A stretch of 64,000 bases of DNA from an uncultured Bifidobacterium sp. (GCF_959020145.1 NZ_CAUEQY010000008.1:1-64000), one strand, 5' to 3'; positions 8,160 to 21,882 are shown, counted from the stretch's first letter. A program made the numbers and translations. Notes: generated by a model from the letters alone, not told the origin.

Positions 8160-9221
8160 ATGCAGAAGATCAAGGCGTTTGGTGATTGGCTCACCAAATG
8201 GTTCACCGTGATCGTGATCGTATGGGCCGTGTTCAACTACTTCGTGCCGCAAACCAGCCTGTGGGGCAAGTCCTACACCGGATACTTCCTGGGCATCGTG
8301 CTGTTCGGCATGGGCCTGACGCTGACGCTCGACGATTTCAAACGTATCCTCACCCAGCCGCTGATGGTCGTCGTCGGCACGGTGGCCCACTTCGTGATCA
8401 TGCCGTTGGTGGCCGTGCTGCTGTGCTGGATCTTCCGTCTCGACGGCCCGCTTGCCGTGGGCGTGATTCTGGTCGGCTGCTGCCCGTCCGGCACCTCATC
8501 CAACGTGATGAGCTATCTGAGCCGTGGCGACGTGGCGCTTGACGTGTCCATCGGCATCCTGTCCACGCTGTGCGCGCCGTTCATGATTCCTCTGCTGATG
8601 CAGTGGCTCGCCTCCCAGTATGTGACCGTGCCGGTCGAGTCCCTGTTCCTCAACGCGGTCAAGGTGGTGCTGTTCCCGATCGCGCTCGGTGTGATCTGCC
8701 ACGCCATCTTCAAGGAGAAGATCGAGAAGGTCACGGTGGCGCTGCCGATCGTGTCCCAGGTCGCCATCCTGCTCATCATCGGCGTCGTGGTCGCAGCCAA
8801 TGGTTCGAAGCTGTTCGTGGCATCCTCGCTGCTTGCCATCCCGGTGGTCATCCTGCACAACCTGTGCGGCTACGCGCTGGGCTTCGGCTTCTCCAAGCTC
8901 ATGTACAAGGTGTATCCGAAGGGCTTCCGCTACGCGCAGCAGAAGGCCATCACCTTCGAGGTCGGCATGCAGGATTCCGCTTTGGGCGCCACGCTGGCCC
9001 TGAGCTCCTTCGCGTCCAACCCGCTTGCCGCCGTGCCGTCCACCTTCTTCAGCGTATGGCACAACATCTCCGGTTCGGTGCTGTCCAGCTGGTGGCGCGA
9101 GCACGATGACAAGCATCAGATCCACCCGGATTCCGACAATGGCGAGAAGGGTTCCGCGGCCAAGGCTTCGGAAGCCGGGGACGCCGTCAAGGATGAGTCC
9201 GAGGAAACGGTCAACGCCTGA
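8160..9221 (+). CDS. BASS-family (bile acid:sodium symporter-like) transporter
   Basis: A 353-residue polytopic membrane protein. Hydrophobic segments follow one another from about residue 10 to 300, with family motifs LGIVLFGMGLTLTLDDF near 45, GVILVGCCPSGTSSNVMSYL near 105 (unwound-helix sodium and substrate site) and ITFEVGMQDSALGATLA near 265. The tail from about 310 is charged and cytoplasmic (DDKHQIHPDSDNGEKGSA onward). The ATG at 8160 follows AGAGGAAACG; an upstream TTG is less likely. Members carry bile acids, but also pantoate and other organic anions in bacteria, so the substrate is unknown. A possible leader attenuator precedes it and a strong terminator follows. Confidence 0.9.
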   Translation: MQKIKAFGDWLTKWFTVIVIVWAVFNYFVPQTSLWGKSYTGYFLGIVLFGMGLTLTLDDFKRILTQPLMVVVGTVAHFVIMPLVAVLLCWIFRLDGPLAVGVILVGCCPSGTSSNVMSYLSRGDVALDVSIGILSTLCAPFMIPLLMQWLASQYVTVPVESLFLNAVKVVLFPIALGVICHAIFKEKIEKVTVALPIVSQVAILLIIGVVVAANGSKLFVASSLLAIPVVILHNLCGYALGFGFSKLMYKVYPKGFRYAQQKAITFEVGMQDSALGATLALSSFASNPLAAVPSTFFSVWHNISGSVLSSWWREHDDKHQIHPDSDNGEKGSAAKASEAGDAVKDESEETVNA

Positions 9222-9245
9222 ATGTGATTCGTGGCATCGGTCAGG

Positions 9246-9280
9246 CAGCCTCTGAACCGTACAGAACGGTTCAGAGGCTG
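9246..9280 (+). terminator. Terminator of BASS transporter gene
   Basis: A perfect 15-bp stem (CAGCCTCTGAACCGT at 9246-9260, its complement at 9266-9280), loop ACAGA, followed by TTCTGTTTT. Confidence 0.93.
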
Positions 9281-9416
9281 TTCTGTTTTGACCTGTTTTT
9301 CCATGGCGATGTTAGATTGTGTTGCTTTGCGCTGAAGTTCGGTTAAGTATTGAAAATATTGGGATTTAGGGGTGTTTTGCCCCGTGTCATATGTTCGTTT
9401 GCGGTATACTAAAGGT

Positions 9417-9675
9417 GAAGGCCGGAGTTGCAGATCGGTCGAGAATTCGTCAGGTCGCAATGAGGCGCCGATGGCCGTGAGGCCCATGCGCAACGCCTTC
9501 AAGATATAACTGAAGAACAACCGAATATAGCGATTCGAGATGGCGGCATAGGCAGTACGGCGAGGGCGCCGGGCCGCATGGGGTTATGAAAAGACTCAGA
9601 GGTTTGAAGCGATGCGCGCAAGGTGGCGCGTGGGAGAGTGGCTCCGATGCCAGGATGGCGTCGGAGCCACTCTTC
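9417..9675 (+). ncRNA. Candidate structured non-coding RNA or leader, class unknown
   Basis: This stretch starts just after a TATACT box and ends at a strong hairpin. Pairings visible by eye include GGCC-GTGA-GGCC with a GNRA-type loop (9473-9484), CTTCA/TGAAG (about 9498-9515), CGAAT/ATTCG (about 9522-9537), and a long-range CCCATGCG (9483-9490) with CGCATGGG (9575-9582). It does not resemble tmRNA, RNase P RNA or SRP RNA. 6S RNA or a leader specific to the str operon are possibilities that I cannot decide between. A short frame MRRRWP lies inside it. Confidence 0.35.
9636..9672 (+). terminator. Strong hairpin between candidate ncRNA and the rpsL leader
   Basis: A 12-bp perfect stem (GAGTGGCTCCGA at 9636-9647, complement at 9661-9672) with a further GCCA/TGGC pairing inside the loop. 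Only TT follows directly, so termination efficiency is uncertain. Confidence 0.55.
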
Positions 9676-9956
9676 GTATAACGGCCGTTGCTGTCGCGAC
9701 ACGATTATCCAGCATTGTCCGGCAGACCTGTATACTGGTAATTCGTGTGTGCCAACGGCATGCCTTATGTAACAGGCGTGCGGGTTGGGATATCCCGGAA
9801 CTCGATTGCATCACGCGCAGCAATGCGACGGTGAGAGAGGGATGGGCCATCGGGCCGGTGGACTGTGGCTATCTTCACGATTCAGATGCGTGGAGTGTGG
9901 GTGCAGTGCGGCGGTCACACAAAAGCAAGAGAAACCACTGAATCGGAGAATTCAAG

Positions 9957-10328
9957 TTGCCTACTATTGAACAGCTCGTCCGTAAGGGACGTCAGGCAAA
10001 GCCGAAGAAGTCCAAGACTTTGGCCCTGAAGGGAAGCCCGCTGCGTCGTGGCGTGTGCACCCGTGTTTACACCACCACCCCGAAGAAGCCGAACTCGGCT
10101 CTGCGTAAGGTCGCTCGTGTGCGCCTGTCCTCGGGCATCGAAGTCACCGCCTACATTCCGGGCGAAGGCCACAATCTGCAGGAGCACTCCATCGTGCTCG
10201 TGCGCGGCGGCCGTGTCAAGGATCTGCCGGGTGTTCGTTACCACATCGTGCGTGGCGCCCTCGATACCCAGGGCGTCAAGGACCGCAAGCAGGGTCGTTC
10301 CCTGTACGGAGCAAAGAAGGCGAAGTAA
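9957..10328 (+). CDS. rpsL: 30S ribosomal protein S12
   Basis: Ribosomal protein S12 sits at the decoding centre of the 30S subunit and controls accuracy. All 123 residues match the family: [11 protein letters not shown] start, [17 protein letters not shown] near 41-57, [11 protein letters not shown] near 68 and [17 protein letters not shown] near 84. K43 and K88, the positions where substitutions give streptomycin resistance, are both wild-type Lys. The start codon is TTG at 9957, preceded by CGGAGAA with suitable spacing; no ATG fits. It leads the str operon, with rpsG 5 bases downstream. Confidence 0.99.
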
Positions 10329-10333
10329 GAGAT

Positions 10334-10804
10334 ATGTCACGTAAAGGACCTTCCAAGAAGCATCAGCTGCTGCCGGATCCGATCTACGGTTCCACCGTTG
10401 TGGCACAGCTCATCAACAAGATTCTGCTTGACGGCAAGAAGTCAATCGCCGAGGACATCGTCTACAGCGCTCTCGACATGGTCAAGGAGAAGACCGACCA
10501 GGAGCCGGTCGCCGTTCTCAAGCGCGCTCTGGACAACATCCGTCCGTCCCTCGAGGTTCGCTCCCGCCGTGTCGGTGGCGCTACCTACCAGGTCCCGGTC
10601 GAAGTGAAGCCGGGCCGCGCCAACACGCTGTCTCTGCGCTGGCTCACCGACTTCTCCCGCGCCCGTCGCGAGAAGACCATGGCTGAGCGTCTGGCCAACG
10701 AAATCCTCGATGCCTCCAACGGCCTCGGTGCTTCTGTCAAGCGCCGCGAGGATACTCATAAGATGGCAGAGGCCAACAAGGCCTTCGCTCATTACCGCTG
10801 GTAA
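10334..10804 (+). CDS. rpsG: 30S ribosomal protein S7
   Basis: S7 nucleates assembly of the 30S head and contacts the E site. The 156-residue product has the family length and the motifs [24 protein letters not shown] near residue 27, [17 protein letters not shown] near 66, and [11 protein letters not shown] near 84. The C-terminus [14 protein letters not shown] is typical. It follows rpsL by 5 bases and precedes fusA by 30. In enterobacteria S7 represses its own operon by binding the S12-S7 junction; the very short junction here leaves no room for the same element. Confidence 0.99.
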
Positions 10805-10834
10805 TTAGTCGAGAACGAGAGTTAAGGAACAATC

Positions 10835-12964
10835 ATGGCACTAGACGTGCTCAATGATCTCAACCAGATCCGTAACATCGGCATCATGGCTCACATCGAT
10901 GCCGGTAAGACCACTACCACCGAGCGTATTCTGTTCTACACCGGTAAGAACTACAAGATCGGCGAGACCCACGATGGCGCCTCGACGATGGACTTCATGG
11001 CTCAGGAGCAGGAGCGCGGCATCACCATCCAGTCCGCTGCTACCACCTGCTTCTGGAACCGTCAGACCCATGACGAGAAGCAGAAGTTCCAGATCAACAT
11101 CATCGATACCCCTGGCCACGTGGACTTCACGGCCGAGGTGGAGCGCTCCCTGCGTGTGCTCGATGGTGCTGTCGCCGTGTTCGATGGCAAGGAAGGCGTG
11201 GAGCCGCAGTCCGAGACCGTGTGGCGTCAGGCTGACAAGTACGGCGTTCCGCGTATCTGCTTCATCAACAAGATGGATAAGCTCGGCGCTGACTTCTACT
11301 ACTCCGTCGACACCATCAAGACCAAGCTGGGCGCGACCCCGCTGGTCGTCCAGCTGCCGATCGGCGCTGAGAACGACTTCGCCGGCGTCGTCGACCTTAT
11401 CCGCATGAAGGCCTACGTCTGGAACGACGTTTCCGGCGATTTGGGTGCCCACTACGACACCACCGACATCCCGGCCGACCTGCAGGACAAGGCTGAGCAG
11501 TATCGTTCCGAGCTGCTCGACCAGGTCGCCGAGTCCGACGAGGAGCTGCTTGAGAAGTACCTCGAGTCCGGCGAACTGACCGAGGACGAGATCCGCGCCG
11601 GCATCCGCAAGCTCACCATCAACCGTGAGGCCTACCCGGTGCTCTGCGGCTCCGCCTTCAAGGACAAGGGTGTGCAGCCGATGCTGGACGCCGTCGTCGA
11701 CTACCTGCCGAGCCCGGAGGACGTTCCGTCCATCGTCGGCTTCGACCCGCAGGACGAGTCCATCGAGATCGACCGCAAGCCGACCACCGATGATCCGTTC
11801 TCCGCACTGGTCTTCAAGATCTCCACCCACCCGTTCTACGGCAAGCTCGTGTTCGTGCGCGTGTACTCCGGTTCCGTCAAGCCGGGCGACACCGTCCTCG
11901 ACTCCACCAAGGAGAAGAAGGAACGCGTCGGCAAGATCTTCCAGATGCACGCCGACAAGGAGAACCCGGTGGATGCCGCCGAAGCCGGCAACATCTACAC
12001 CTTCGTGGGTCTGAAGAACGTCACCACCGGTGATACCCTGTGCGACGAGAAGTCCCCGATCTCCCTCGAATCCATGACCTTCCCGGATCCTGTGATCGAG
12101 GTGGCCGTGGAGCCGAAGACCAAGGCCGACCAGGAGAAGATGAGCATCGCTCTGGCGAAGCTGTCCGACGAGGATCCGACCTTCCAGGTGAAGACCGACG
12201 AAGAGTCCGGCCAGACCCTGATCTCCGGCATGGGCGAGCTGCAGCTCGACATCATCGTCGACCGTATGCGTCGTGAATTCAAGGTGGAGTGCAACGTCGG
12301 TAACCCGCAGGTTGCATACCGCGAGACGATCCGCAAGGCCGTCATGAACCAGGAATACACGCACAAGAAGCAGACCGGTGGTTCCGGCCAGTTCGCAAAG
12401 GTCCTGATGAACTTCGAGCCGCTCGACACCGAGAACGGCGAGACCTACGAGTTCGTCAACGAAGTCACCGGCGGCCACATCACCAAGGAATTCATTCCTT
12501 CCATCGATGCTGGCGTGCAGGAAGCCATGGAATCCGGCATCCTCGCCGGCTTCCCGGTGGTTGGCGTCAAGGCTACCGTCACCGACGGCCAGGTCCACGA
12601 CGTCGATTCCTCCGAAATGGCCTTCAAGATCGCAGGTTCCATGTGCTTCAAGGAAGCTGCCCCGAAGGCCAAGCCGGTCATCCTCGAGCCGATCATGGCC
12701 GTGGAAGTGCGTACTCCGGAAGAGTACATGGGCGACGTGATGGGCGATATCAACGCCCGTCGTGGTTCCATCCAGTCCATGACCGACTCCACCGGTGTCA
12801 AGGTCATCGACGCCAAGGTCCCGCTGTCCGAGATGTTCGGCTACATCGGCGATCTTCGCTCCAAGACCCAGGGCCGCGCAATGTTCACCATGCAGATGGA
12901 CTCCTACGCTGAGGTTCCGAAGAACGTCTCCGAGGAGATCATCAAGGCCCAGCGCGGCGAGTGA
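10835..12964 (+). CDS. fusA: Elongation factor G
   Basis: EF-G is the GTPase that drives translocation and, with RRF, ribosome recycling. The 709-residue protein shows the full domain order: G domain with P-loop AHIDAGKTT (residues 19-27), the switch region with RGITI, DTPGHVDF and NKMD, then domain II and the domain III-V half ending in the DINARRGSIQSM loop region near 640. It is the third gene of the str operon and is separated from tuf by 168 bases holding a large hairpin and a promoter-like sequence, so tuf probably has an extra transcription start. Confidence 0.99.
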   Translation: MALDVLNDLNQIRNIGIMAHIDAGKTTTTERILFYTGKNYKIGETHDGASTMDFMAQEQERGITIQSAATTCFWNRQTHDEKQKFQINIIDTPGHVDFTAEVERSLRVLDGAVAVFDGKEGVEPQSETVWRQADKYGVPRICFINKMDKLGADFYYSVDTIKTKLGATPLVVQLPIGAENDFAGVVDLIRMKAYVWNDVSGDLGAHYDTTDIPADLQDKAEQYRSELLDQVAESDEELLEKYLESGELTEDEIRAGIRKLTINREAYPVLCGSAFKDKGVQPMLDAVVDYLPSPEDVPSIVGFDPQDESIEIDRKPTTDDPFSALVFKISTHPFYGKLVFVRVYSGSVKPGDTVLDSTKEKKERVGKIFQMHADKENPVDAAEAGNIYTFVGLKNVTTGDTLCDEKSPISLESMTFPDPVIEVAVEPKTKADQEKMSIALAKLSDEDPTFQVKTDEESGQTLISGMGELQLDIIVDRMRREFKVECNVGNPQVAYRETIRKAVMNQEYTHKKQTGGSGQFAKVLMNFEPLDTENGETYEFVNEVTGGHITKEFIPSIDAGVQEAMESGILAGFPVVGVKATVTDGQVHDVDSSEMAFKIAGSMCFKEAAPKAKPVILEPIMAVEVRTPEEYMGDVMGDINARRGSIQSMTDSTGVKVIDAKVPLSEMFGYIGDLRSKTQGRAMFTMQMDSYAEVPKNVSEEIIKAQRGE

Positions 12965-12994
12965 CACGCGCTGCCACTGAAGTGGAAACTGTCT

Positions 12995-13028
12995 CCAGTC
13001 AGCGCTAGTATTTTGTAGCGCTGACTGG
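12995..13028. terminator. Perfect hairpin in the fusA-tuf gap
   Basis: A 13-bp perfect inverted repeat (CCAGTCAGCGCTA at 12995-13007, complement at 13016-13028) with loop GTATTTTG. It has no T-run, so it may act as an RNA-stability or partial-termination element after fusA rather than as a complete intrinsic terminator. Confidence 0.5.
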
Positions 13029-13043
13029 GTTCGGGCTCCAAAG

Positions 13044-13072
13044 TGGCACAAACCCGTCAAACCCAGTAAAAT
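13044..13072 (+). promoter_or_regulatory. Likely tuf promoter
   Basis: A -35-like TGGCAC (13044-13049) and a -10 TAAAAT (13067-13072) with a 17-base spacer, about 60 bases before the tuf start. A small hairpin GCCTTGAA/TTCAAGGC follows at about 13081-13102 in the presumed leader. Confidence 0.5.
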
Positions 13073-13132
13073 GTAGCGAGTGCCTTGAAGTGAGTTCAAG
13101 GCTTACTACGAGACGTCCAGGAGGACAAACAC

Positions 13133-14332
<1,200 letters not shown>

Positions 14333-14374
14333 TTTCTACCCGACATCAAGACACGCTTGAACTAGCGTTTTAAA

Positions 14375-14410
14375 GAAACCTCCCAAGGATGAGAATCCGA
14401 GGGAGGTTTC
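14375..14410 (+). terminator. Terminator of tuf
   Basis: A 10-bp perfect stem GAAACCTCCC/GGGAGGTTTC with a 16-base loop, followed by TTTATAT. Confidence 0.93.
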
Positions 14411-14512
14411 TTTATATATGGAAGGGCAACGCTCCAAAGTATGCACGCCGTGGCATAATGAGCAAGGCTTTTTGTAAGCTTTTCCGTCAGATGAAGAAAT
14501 AGGTGAGTTAAT

Positions 14513-15076
14513 TTGGCACAGACTACCAATGACATCAAGAACGGTTCCGTCCTGAACCTCGACGGCCAGCTGTGGACCGTCATCAAGTTCCAGCACGTCA
14601 AGCCGGGCAAGGGCCCCGCCTTCGTGCGCACCACCATCAAGAACGTGCTTTCCGGCAAGATCGTCGACAAGACCTTCAACGCGGGCATGAAGATGGAATT
14701 CGAAACCGTCGACAACCGCAACCTCCAGTACTCCTATGAAGACGGCGACAACTTCGTCTTCATGGACATGACCACCTACGACCAGATCTTCATTCCGAAG
14801 ACCCTGGTCGGCGACCAGGCCAAGTTCCTGCTCGAAGGCACCGACTGCGTCGTGTCCTTCCACGACGGCACCCCGCTGTCCGTCGAGCTGCCGGCTTCCG
14901 TCGTCCTGACCGTCACCCACACCGAGCCGGGCCTGCAGGGCAACCGTTCCAACGCCGGCACCAAGCCGGCCACCGTCGAAACCGGCGCCGAGATCCAGGT
15001 GCCGCTGTTCATCGGCGAAGGCGAGAAGGTCAAGGTGAACACCACCGACGGCTCCTACCTCGGCCGCGAGAACTGA
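14513..15076 (+). CDS. efp: Elongation factor P
   Basis: EF-P relieves ribosome stalling at consecutive prolines. The 187-residue product has the three beta-barrel domains of the family: KOW-like domain 1 with the tip loop KPGKGPAF (K33 is the position modified in E. coli), domain II with the region EFETVDNRNLQYSYEDGD near 65-85, and the C-terminal signature with VPLFIGEGEKVKVNT near 162. The start codon is TTG at 14513; GTGAG upstream is the only candidate ribosome site. The PGKGP loop is the form reported in actinobacteria, where lysine may function unmodified. nusB follows after 21 bases. Confidence 0.98.
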   Translation: MAQTTNDIKNGSVLNLDGQLWTVIKFQHVKPGKGPAFVRTTIKNVLSGKIVDKTFNAGMKMEFETVDNRNLQYSYEDGDNFVFMDMTTYDQIFIPKTLVGDQAKFLLEGTDCVVSFHDGTPLSVELPASVVLTVTHTEPGLQGNRSNAGTKPATVETGAEIQVPLFIGEGEKVKVNTTDGSYLGREN

Positions 15077-15097
15077 GAGTAAGGACAGCGAAGTTTC

Positions 15098-15541
15098 ATG
15101 GCACGTTCCACCGCTCGCAAGAGGGCTCTGAACACGTTGTATGAAGCGGATGAGAAGGGACAGGACATCCTGTCCCTTCTTGCTGAGCGCATCGAGCAGC
15201 CCGGCGCTCAGACCCCGCTGCCCGACTACGCCATCGAAATCGTCCGTGGCGTGGCGGAGCATATCGCCGCCATCGACGCCATGCTTGACGAACATTCCAC
15301 CGGTTGGAAGGTCAAGCGCATGGGCGTCGTCGACCGCAATATCCTGCGCATCGCCGCATGGGAGATCATGTTCAACGATGATGTTCCCAACATGGTGGCC
15401 ATCGATGAGGCGTTGAGCCTTGCCAAAACGCTGTGCGACGACGATTCGCCGGCGTTCATCCATGGTCTGCTCAGCGCGGTGAGCGCCGATGCGGAAGCCA
15501 CTGAAGTGGCCGAACAACCGACCGAACCTTCGGCTGAATAA
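15098..15541 (+). CDS. nusB: Transcription antitermination factor NusB
   Basis: NusB, with S10 (NusE), binds boxA RNA and supports antitermination in rRNA operons. The 147-residue all-helical protein begins ARSTARKRALNTLYEADEKG, an arginine-rich RNA-binding start, and has the conserved block VKRMGVVDRNILRIAAWEI near 69-88 followed by NMVAIDEALSLAKTLCDDDSPAFIHGLLS. The last ~20 residues are acidic and variable. It lies 21 bases after efp. A hairpin TTCGGCT/AGCCGAA spans its stop codon (about 15530-15549) without a T-run, so readthrough into carA is possible. Confidence 0.96.
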   Translation: MARSTARKRALNTLYEADEKGQDILSLLAERIEQPGAQTPLPDYAIEIVRGVAEHIAAIDAMLDEHSTGWKVKRMGVVDRNILRIAAWEIMFNDDVPNMVAIDEALSLAKTLCDDDSPAFIHGLLSAVSADAEATEVAEQPTEPSAE

Positions 15542-15628
15542 AGCCGAAAGTTAAGCGATTCGGCCGGGTCGCGAGTCCTAACCGGCCGCTATCCTTGGTA
15601 CGAATACCTTGACTATAAGGGGGTTTTG

Positions 15629-16838
15629 GTGAACCAGTATGATTCCGAAGCCGTGATGTTTGACCCTCAGGATGCCGTTCTTGTTCTCGAAGACGGACAG
15701 GTGTATGTGGGCGAGCCATACGGCGCGATCGGCACGACCAGCGGGGAGATCGTTTTCGCGACCGGCATGACCGGCTACCAGGAAACGCTTACCGATCCCA
15801 GCTACGACCGTCAGATCGTGGTACAGACGTTCCCGCACATCGGGGACACGGGAATCAACGGGGAGGATCCGGAATCCTCCAGAATCTGGGTCGCAGGCTA
15901 TGTGGTGCGCGATCCCAGCCCGAATGTGAGCAACTGGCGCGCCACCGGCAGCCTTGACGACGATCTCGAATCCAACCACATCGTCGGCATCAGCCATATC
16001 GACACGCGCAAGCTGGTACGCCACCTGCGTTCCGCCGGTGTGATGCGCGCGGCCATCTTCTCAGGCGACGCGCTGCTCGACGGTGACGGCAAACTGCGCA
16101 CCATCGACTCCATGCTCGACGAGGTCAAGGCCACTCCGCAGATGAAGGGCATGAGCCTCTACGACGAGGTCAGCACCAAGGAAGCCTATACCATCGAACC
16201 CTGCGGCGAATTCGAAGGCAAGGAACCGCTGTTCACCGTGGCGGCCGTCGATCTGGGCATCAAGTCCATGACCCCGCATCGCATGGCCGAACGCGGCTGC
16301 CGCGTGCATGTGGTGCCGTCCACCATCACCTTCGACGAGCTCCAGTCCCTTAATCCCGACGGCGTCTTTTTCTCCAACGGTCCGGGCGACCCGGAACAGG
16401 CCGATCCTGAAGTGAATCTGCTGCGTCAGGTGCTCGACGCCGGATATCCGTTCTTCGGCATCTGCTTCGGCAACCAGCTGCTGGGCCGCGCGCTCGGCTT
16501 CGGCACGTACAAGCTCAAATTCGGCCACCGCGGCATCAACCAGCCGGTCAAGGATATGACCACCGGCAAAATCGAAATCACCGCGCACAACCATGGCTTC
16601 GCCGTGGATGCGCCAATCGGCGAAACCGTCGACGCGCCATTCGAGAACGGCAAATACGGCAAGGTGTTCGTCAGCCATATCGATTTGAACGATAACGTGG
16701 TCGAAGGCCTGCAGTGCGTCGATATCCCGGCGTTCTCCGTGCAATATCACCCGGAAGCCGCCGCCGGCCCGCACGATGCCGCATACCTGTTCGATCGTTT
16801 CGTTGATCTCATGCGTTCCGTCAAGGAGGGAACCCGCA

Positions 16839-16846
<8 letters not shown>
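15629..16846 (+). CDS. carA: Carbamoyl-phosphate synthase small (glutaminase) subunit
   Basis: CarA hydrolyses glutamine and channels ammonia to CarB for carbamoyl phosphate, needed for arginine and pyrimidines. The N-terminal CPSase domain runs from DAVLVLEDGQVYVGE near residue 13; the class I glutaminase domain follows, with the nucleophile in FFGICFGNQLLG (C279) and the His-Glu pair in FSVQYHPEAA near 370. I chose the GTG at 15629, five bases after AAGGGGG; TTG at 15626 and a later ATG are alternatives. The last 8 bases overlap carB, which implies translational coupling. Confidence 0.97.
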
Positions 16847-20218
<3,372 letters not shown>

Positions 20219-20219
<1 letters not shown>

Positions 20220-21160
20220 TGATGAGTAGCCCCAGCAGTGAGGAAGTGAATGCCCAGCGTTCGGATTTCGGTCTGCGACTGAGCAATTCAATGGCCAAAT
20301 ACGGCCCGTTGTGCGTCGGCATCGACCCGCATCGGCAGCTCCTCACTGACTGGGGCTATAACGTCGACGCGTTGGGTGCGGAGCTGTATTCCATGCGCAT
20401 GCTGCAGGCGGCCAATGGCCGTGCCGCAGCTGTCAAATTCCAGTCCTCCATGTTCGAGCGGTACGGTTCCAAAGGCATCGCCGCGCTTGAACGCGTGCTC
20501 TATGCGGCACGGCAGATGGGTGTCATCACCATCGTCGACTGCCTGCATGGCGGCCTGCCGACCACGATTTCCGCGTTCGCGGACGCCTATTTCAAGCCGG
20601 GCGCGCCATTGCTGGCAGACGCCATCACCCTGCTGCCGTATTACGGCGCACGGTCATTGGGAGGCGTCATCAATGACGCGCTCAACAACGGCAGGGGCGT
20701 GTTCATCGCATCGTTGACGTCCAACCAGGAAGGCGCCAGCCTGCAGACGGCGATTCGTCAGGCAGGCGAATACAAGGGCAAAACAGTGGCGTACGGCATC
20801 GCCAGCACTGCTCAGAAATTCAATAAGGGCAATGATGGAATGGGTTCCGTCGGCCTTATCATCGGCGCCACCATCGGGCAGTGGATCAACGATTCGGGCG
20901 TCGACCCGGCCAAGTTCACCGGACCGATTCTTTCCCCAGGCTACGGATGGCAGGGAGCGGAGACACGCGATCTGAAGACCGTGTTCAAAGGCACCAAGGG
21001 CAATGTGCTGGTTACGGTATCTCGTTCCATCGCCACGCACGGTCCCGACATCGCAAAATTGACCGAAGCCACCGCGTCGGTCGCCGGGGATATTCGGCAG
21101 GCATTGACCGAGGCTCAAAACGAAAGCGCCGATGATGCGGCTGACGGAGACGCCGAATAA
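20219..21160 (+). CDS. Orotidine-5'-phosphate decarboxylase (type 2) homologue with a degenerate catalytic motif
   Basis: By fold and length (313 residues) this belongs with the type 2 OMP decarboxylases that make UMP. Retained: LCVGIDPH (D36), the first catalytic lysine region AVKFQSSMFERYG (K73), ADAITLLPYYG near 133, IASLTSNQEGA near 163, GSVGLIIGAT near 209 and the phosphate loop SPGYGWQGA (239-247). The core motif DxKRGD is instead D107-C-L-H-G-G-L113: the proton-donating Lys is Leu, the Arg His, and the second Asp Gly. Classical catalysis needs those residues. The ATG at 20219 overlaps the carB stop (ATG at 20222 is an alternative). An inactive or re-purposed protein is likely; a genuine pyrF would be expected elsewhere. 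Confidence 0.85.
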
Positions 21161-21220
21161 ATTCTTTTTCTGAATAGCTTCCTTTTTGGAAAACAAGACA
21201 TAACCAAGAGTGGGGATGGA

Positions 21221-21808
21221 ATGGCTGATTCTCAACATGGACGTTTGATTGTGCTCTGCGGACCCGCCGGAGTGGGCAAAGGCACTGTTCTGGGGCGCGT
21301 ACGCGAACAGCACCCCGAAATCTGGCTGTCGGTGTCCGCCACGACACGCCAGCCTCGTCCGGGCGAAGTGGACGGCGTGAACTATTTCTTCATGACCGAA
21401 CCTGAATTCCTGGCCAAAGAAAAGGCGGGGGAGTTTCTCGAAACCGCCGACGTGTTCGGCCTCGCCCACTACGGCACACCCGTGAAACCAGTCGTGGAAC
21501 ATCTGGAACGCAATATCCCCGTGGTCTTGGAAATCGACCTACAGGGAGCCCGGACGGTCAAACGGCGCGCGAAGGAACTCGGCCTCGAAGTGCTTACCGT
21601 GTTCATTGAGCCGCCGTCCTTCGAAGAACTGAAACGTCGTCTGATCGGCCGTGGCACCGAAACCCCTCAGCAGCAGGCCAAAAGGCTTGAGACCGCCAAG
21701 GTCGAGTTGGCCGCTGCGCCGGAATTCGACAAACGCATCGTCAATAACGTGGTCGACGAGGCCGCAGACGAGCTTTGGCATATCATCGCCGAAGAGTTCG
21801 GCCTGTAA
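21221..21808 (+). CDS. gmk: Guanylate kinase
   Basis: Gmk phosphorylates GMP to GDP with ATP, linking purine synthesis to GTP and (p)ppGpp pools. The 195-residue protein begins with the P-loop GPAGVGKGT (residues 14-22), then SVSATTRQPRPGEVDGVNYFF (33-53, GMP site), YGTP near 86 and VLEIDLQGARTVK near 101. RRLIGRGTETPQQQAKRL near 137 is the lid. The family usually has GPSGVGKGT; here Ser is Ala. It follows the OMPDC homologue by 60 bases and ends at a terminator facing convergent ilvD. Confidence 0.97.
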   Translation: MADSQHGRLIVLCGPAGVGKGTVLGRVREQHPEIWLSVSATTRQPRPGEVDGVNYFFMTEPEFLAKEKAGEFLETADVFGLAHYGTPVKPVVEHLERNIPVVLEIDLQGARTVKRRAKELGLEVLTVFIEPPSFEELKRRLIGRGTETPQQQAKRLETAKVELAAAPEFDKRIVNNVVDEAADELWHIIAEEFGL

Positions 21809-21850
21809 TCCGTCAATCCGACTATCCAGCCAATAAAAACCGGCATACGA

Positions 21851-21882
21851 AAAGGGCCTGCACGATTTCGCGCAGGCCCTTT
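21851..21882. terminator. Bidirectional terminator between gmk and ilvD
   Basis: An 11-bp perfect stem AAAGGGCCTGC/GCAGGCCCTTT around a 10-base loop, between two convergent genes. Confidence 0.9.

Larger units (their letters stand above)
9281..9956 (+). other. Long gene-free region upstream of rpsL
   Basis: About 675 bases without a credible gene between the transporter terminator and rpsL. Two TATACT boxes are present (9405-9410 and 9731-9736), neither with a good -35 at normal spacing. The first is followed by about 220 bases rich in possible pairings and then a long hairpin (9636-9672). The second is followed by a ~215-base leader leading into rpsL. Open frames here are short or run through the hairpin and have no protein-like composition. 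The second box is the better candidate for the str operon promoter. Confidence 0.6.

Noticed and set aside
9612..9941. 109-codon frame between the hairpin and rpsL
   Set aside because: It crosses the 9636-9672 hairpin, has no ribosome site and no protein-like pattern.
10841..13099. 752-codon open frame antisense to fusA
   Set aside because: A shadow of strong codon bias in fusA; no ribosome site or family motif.
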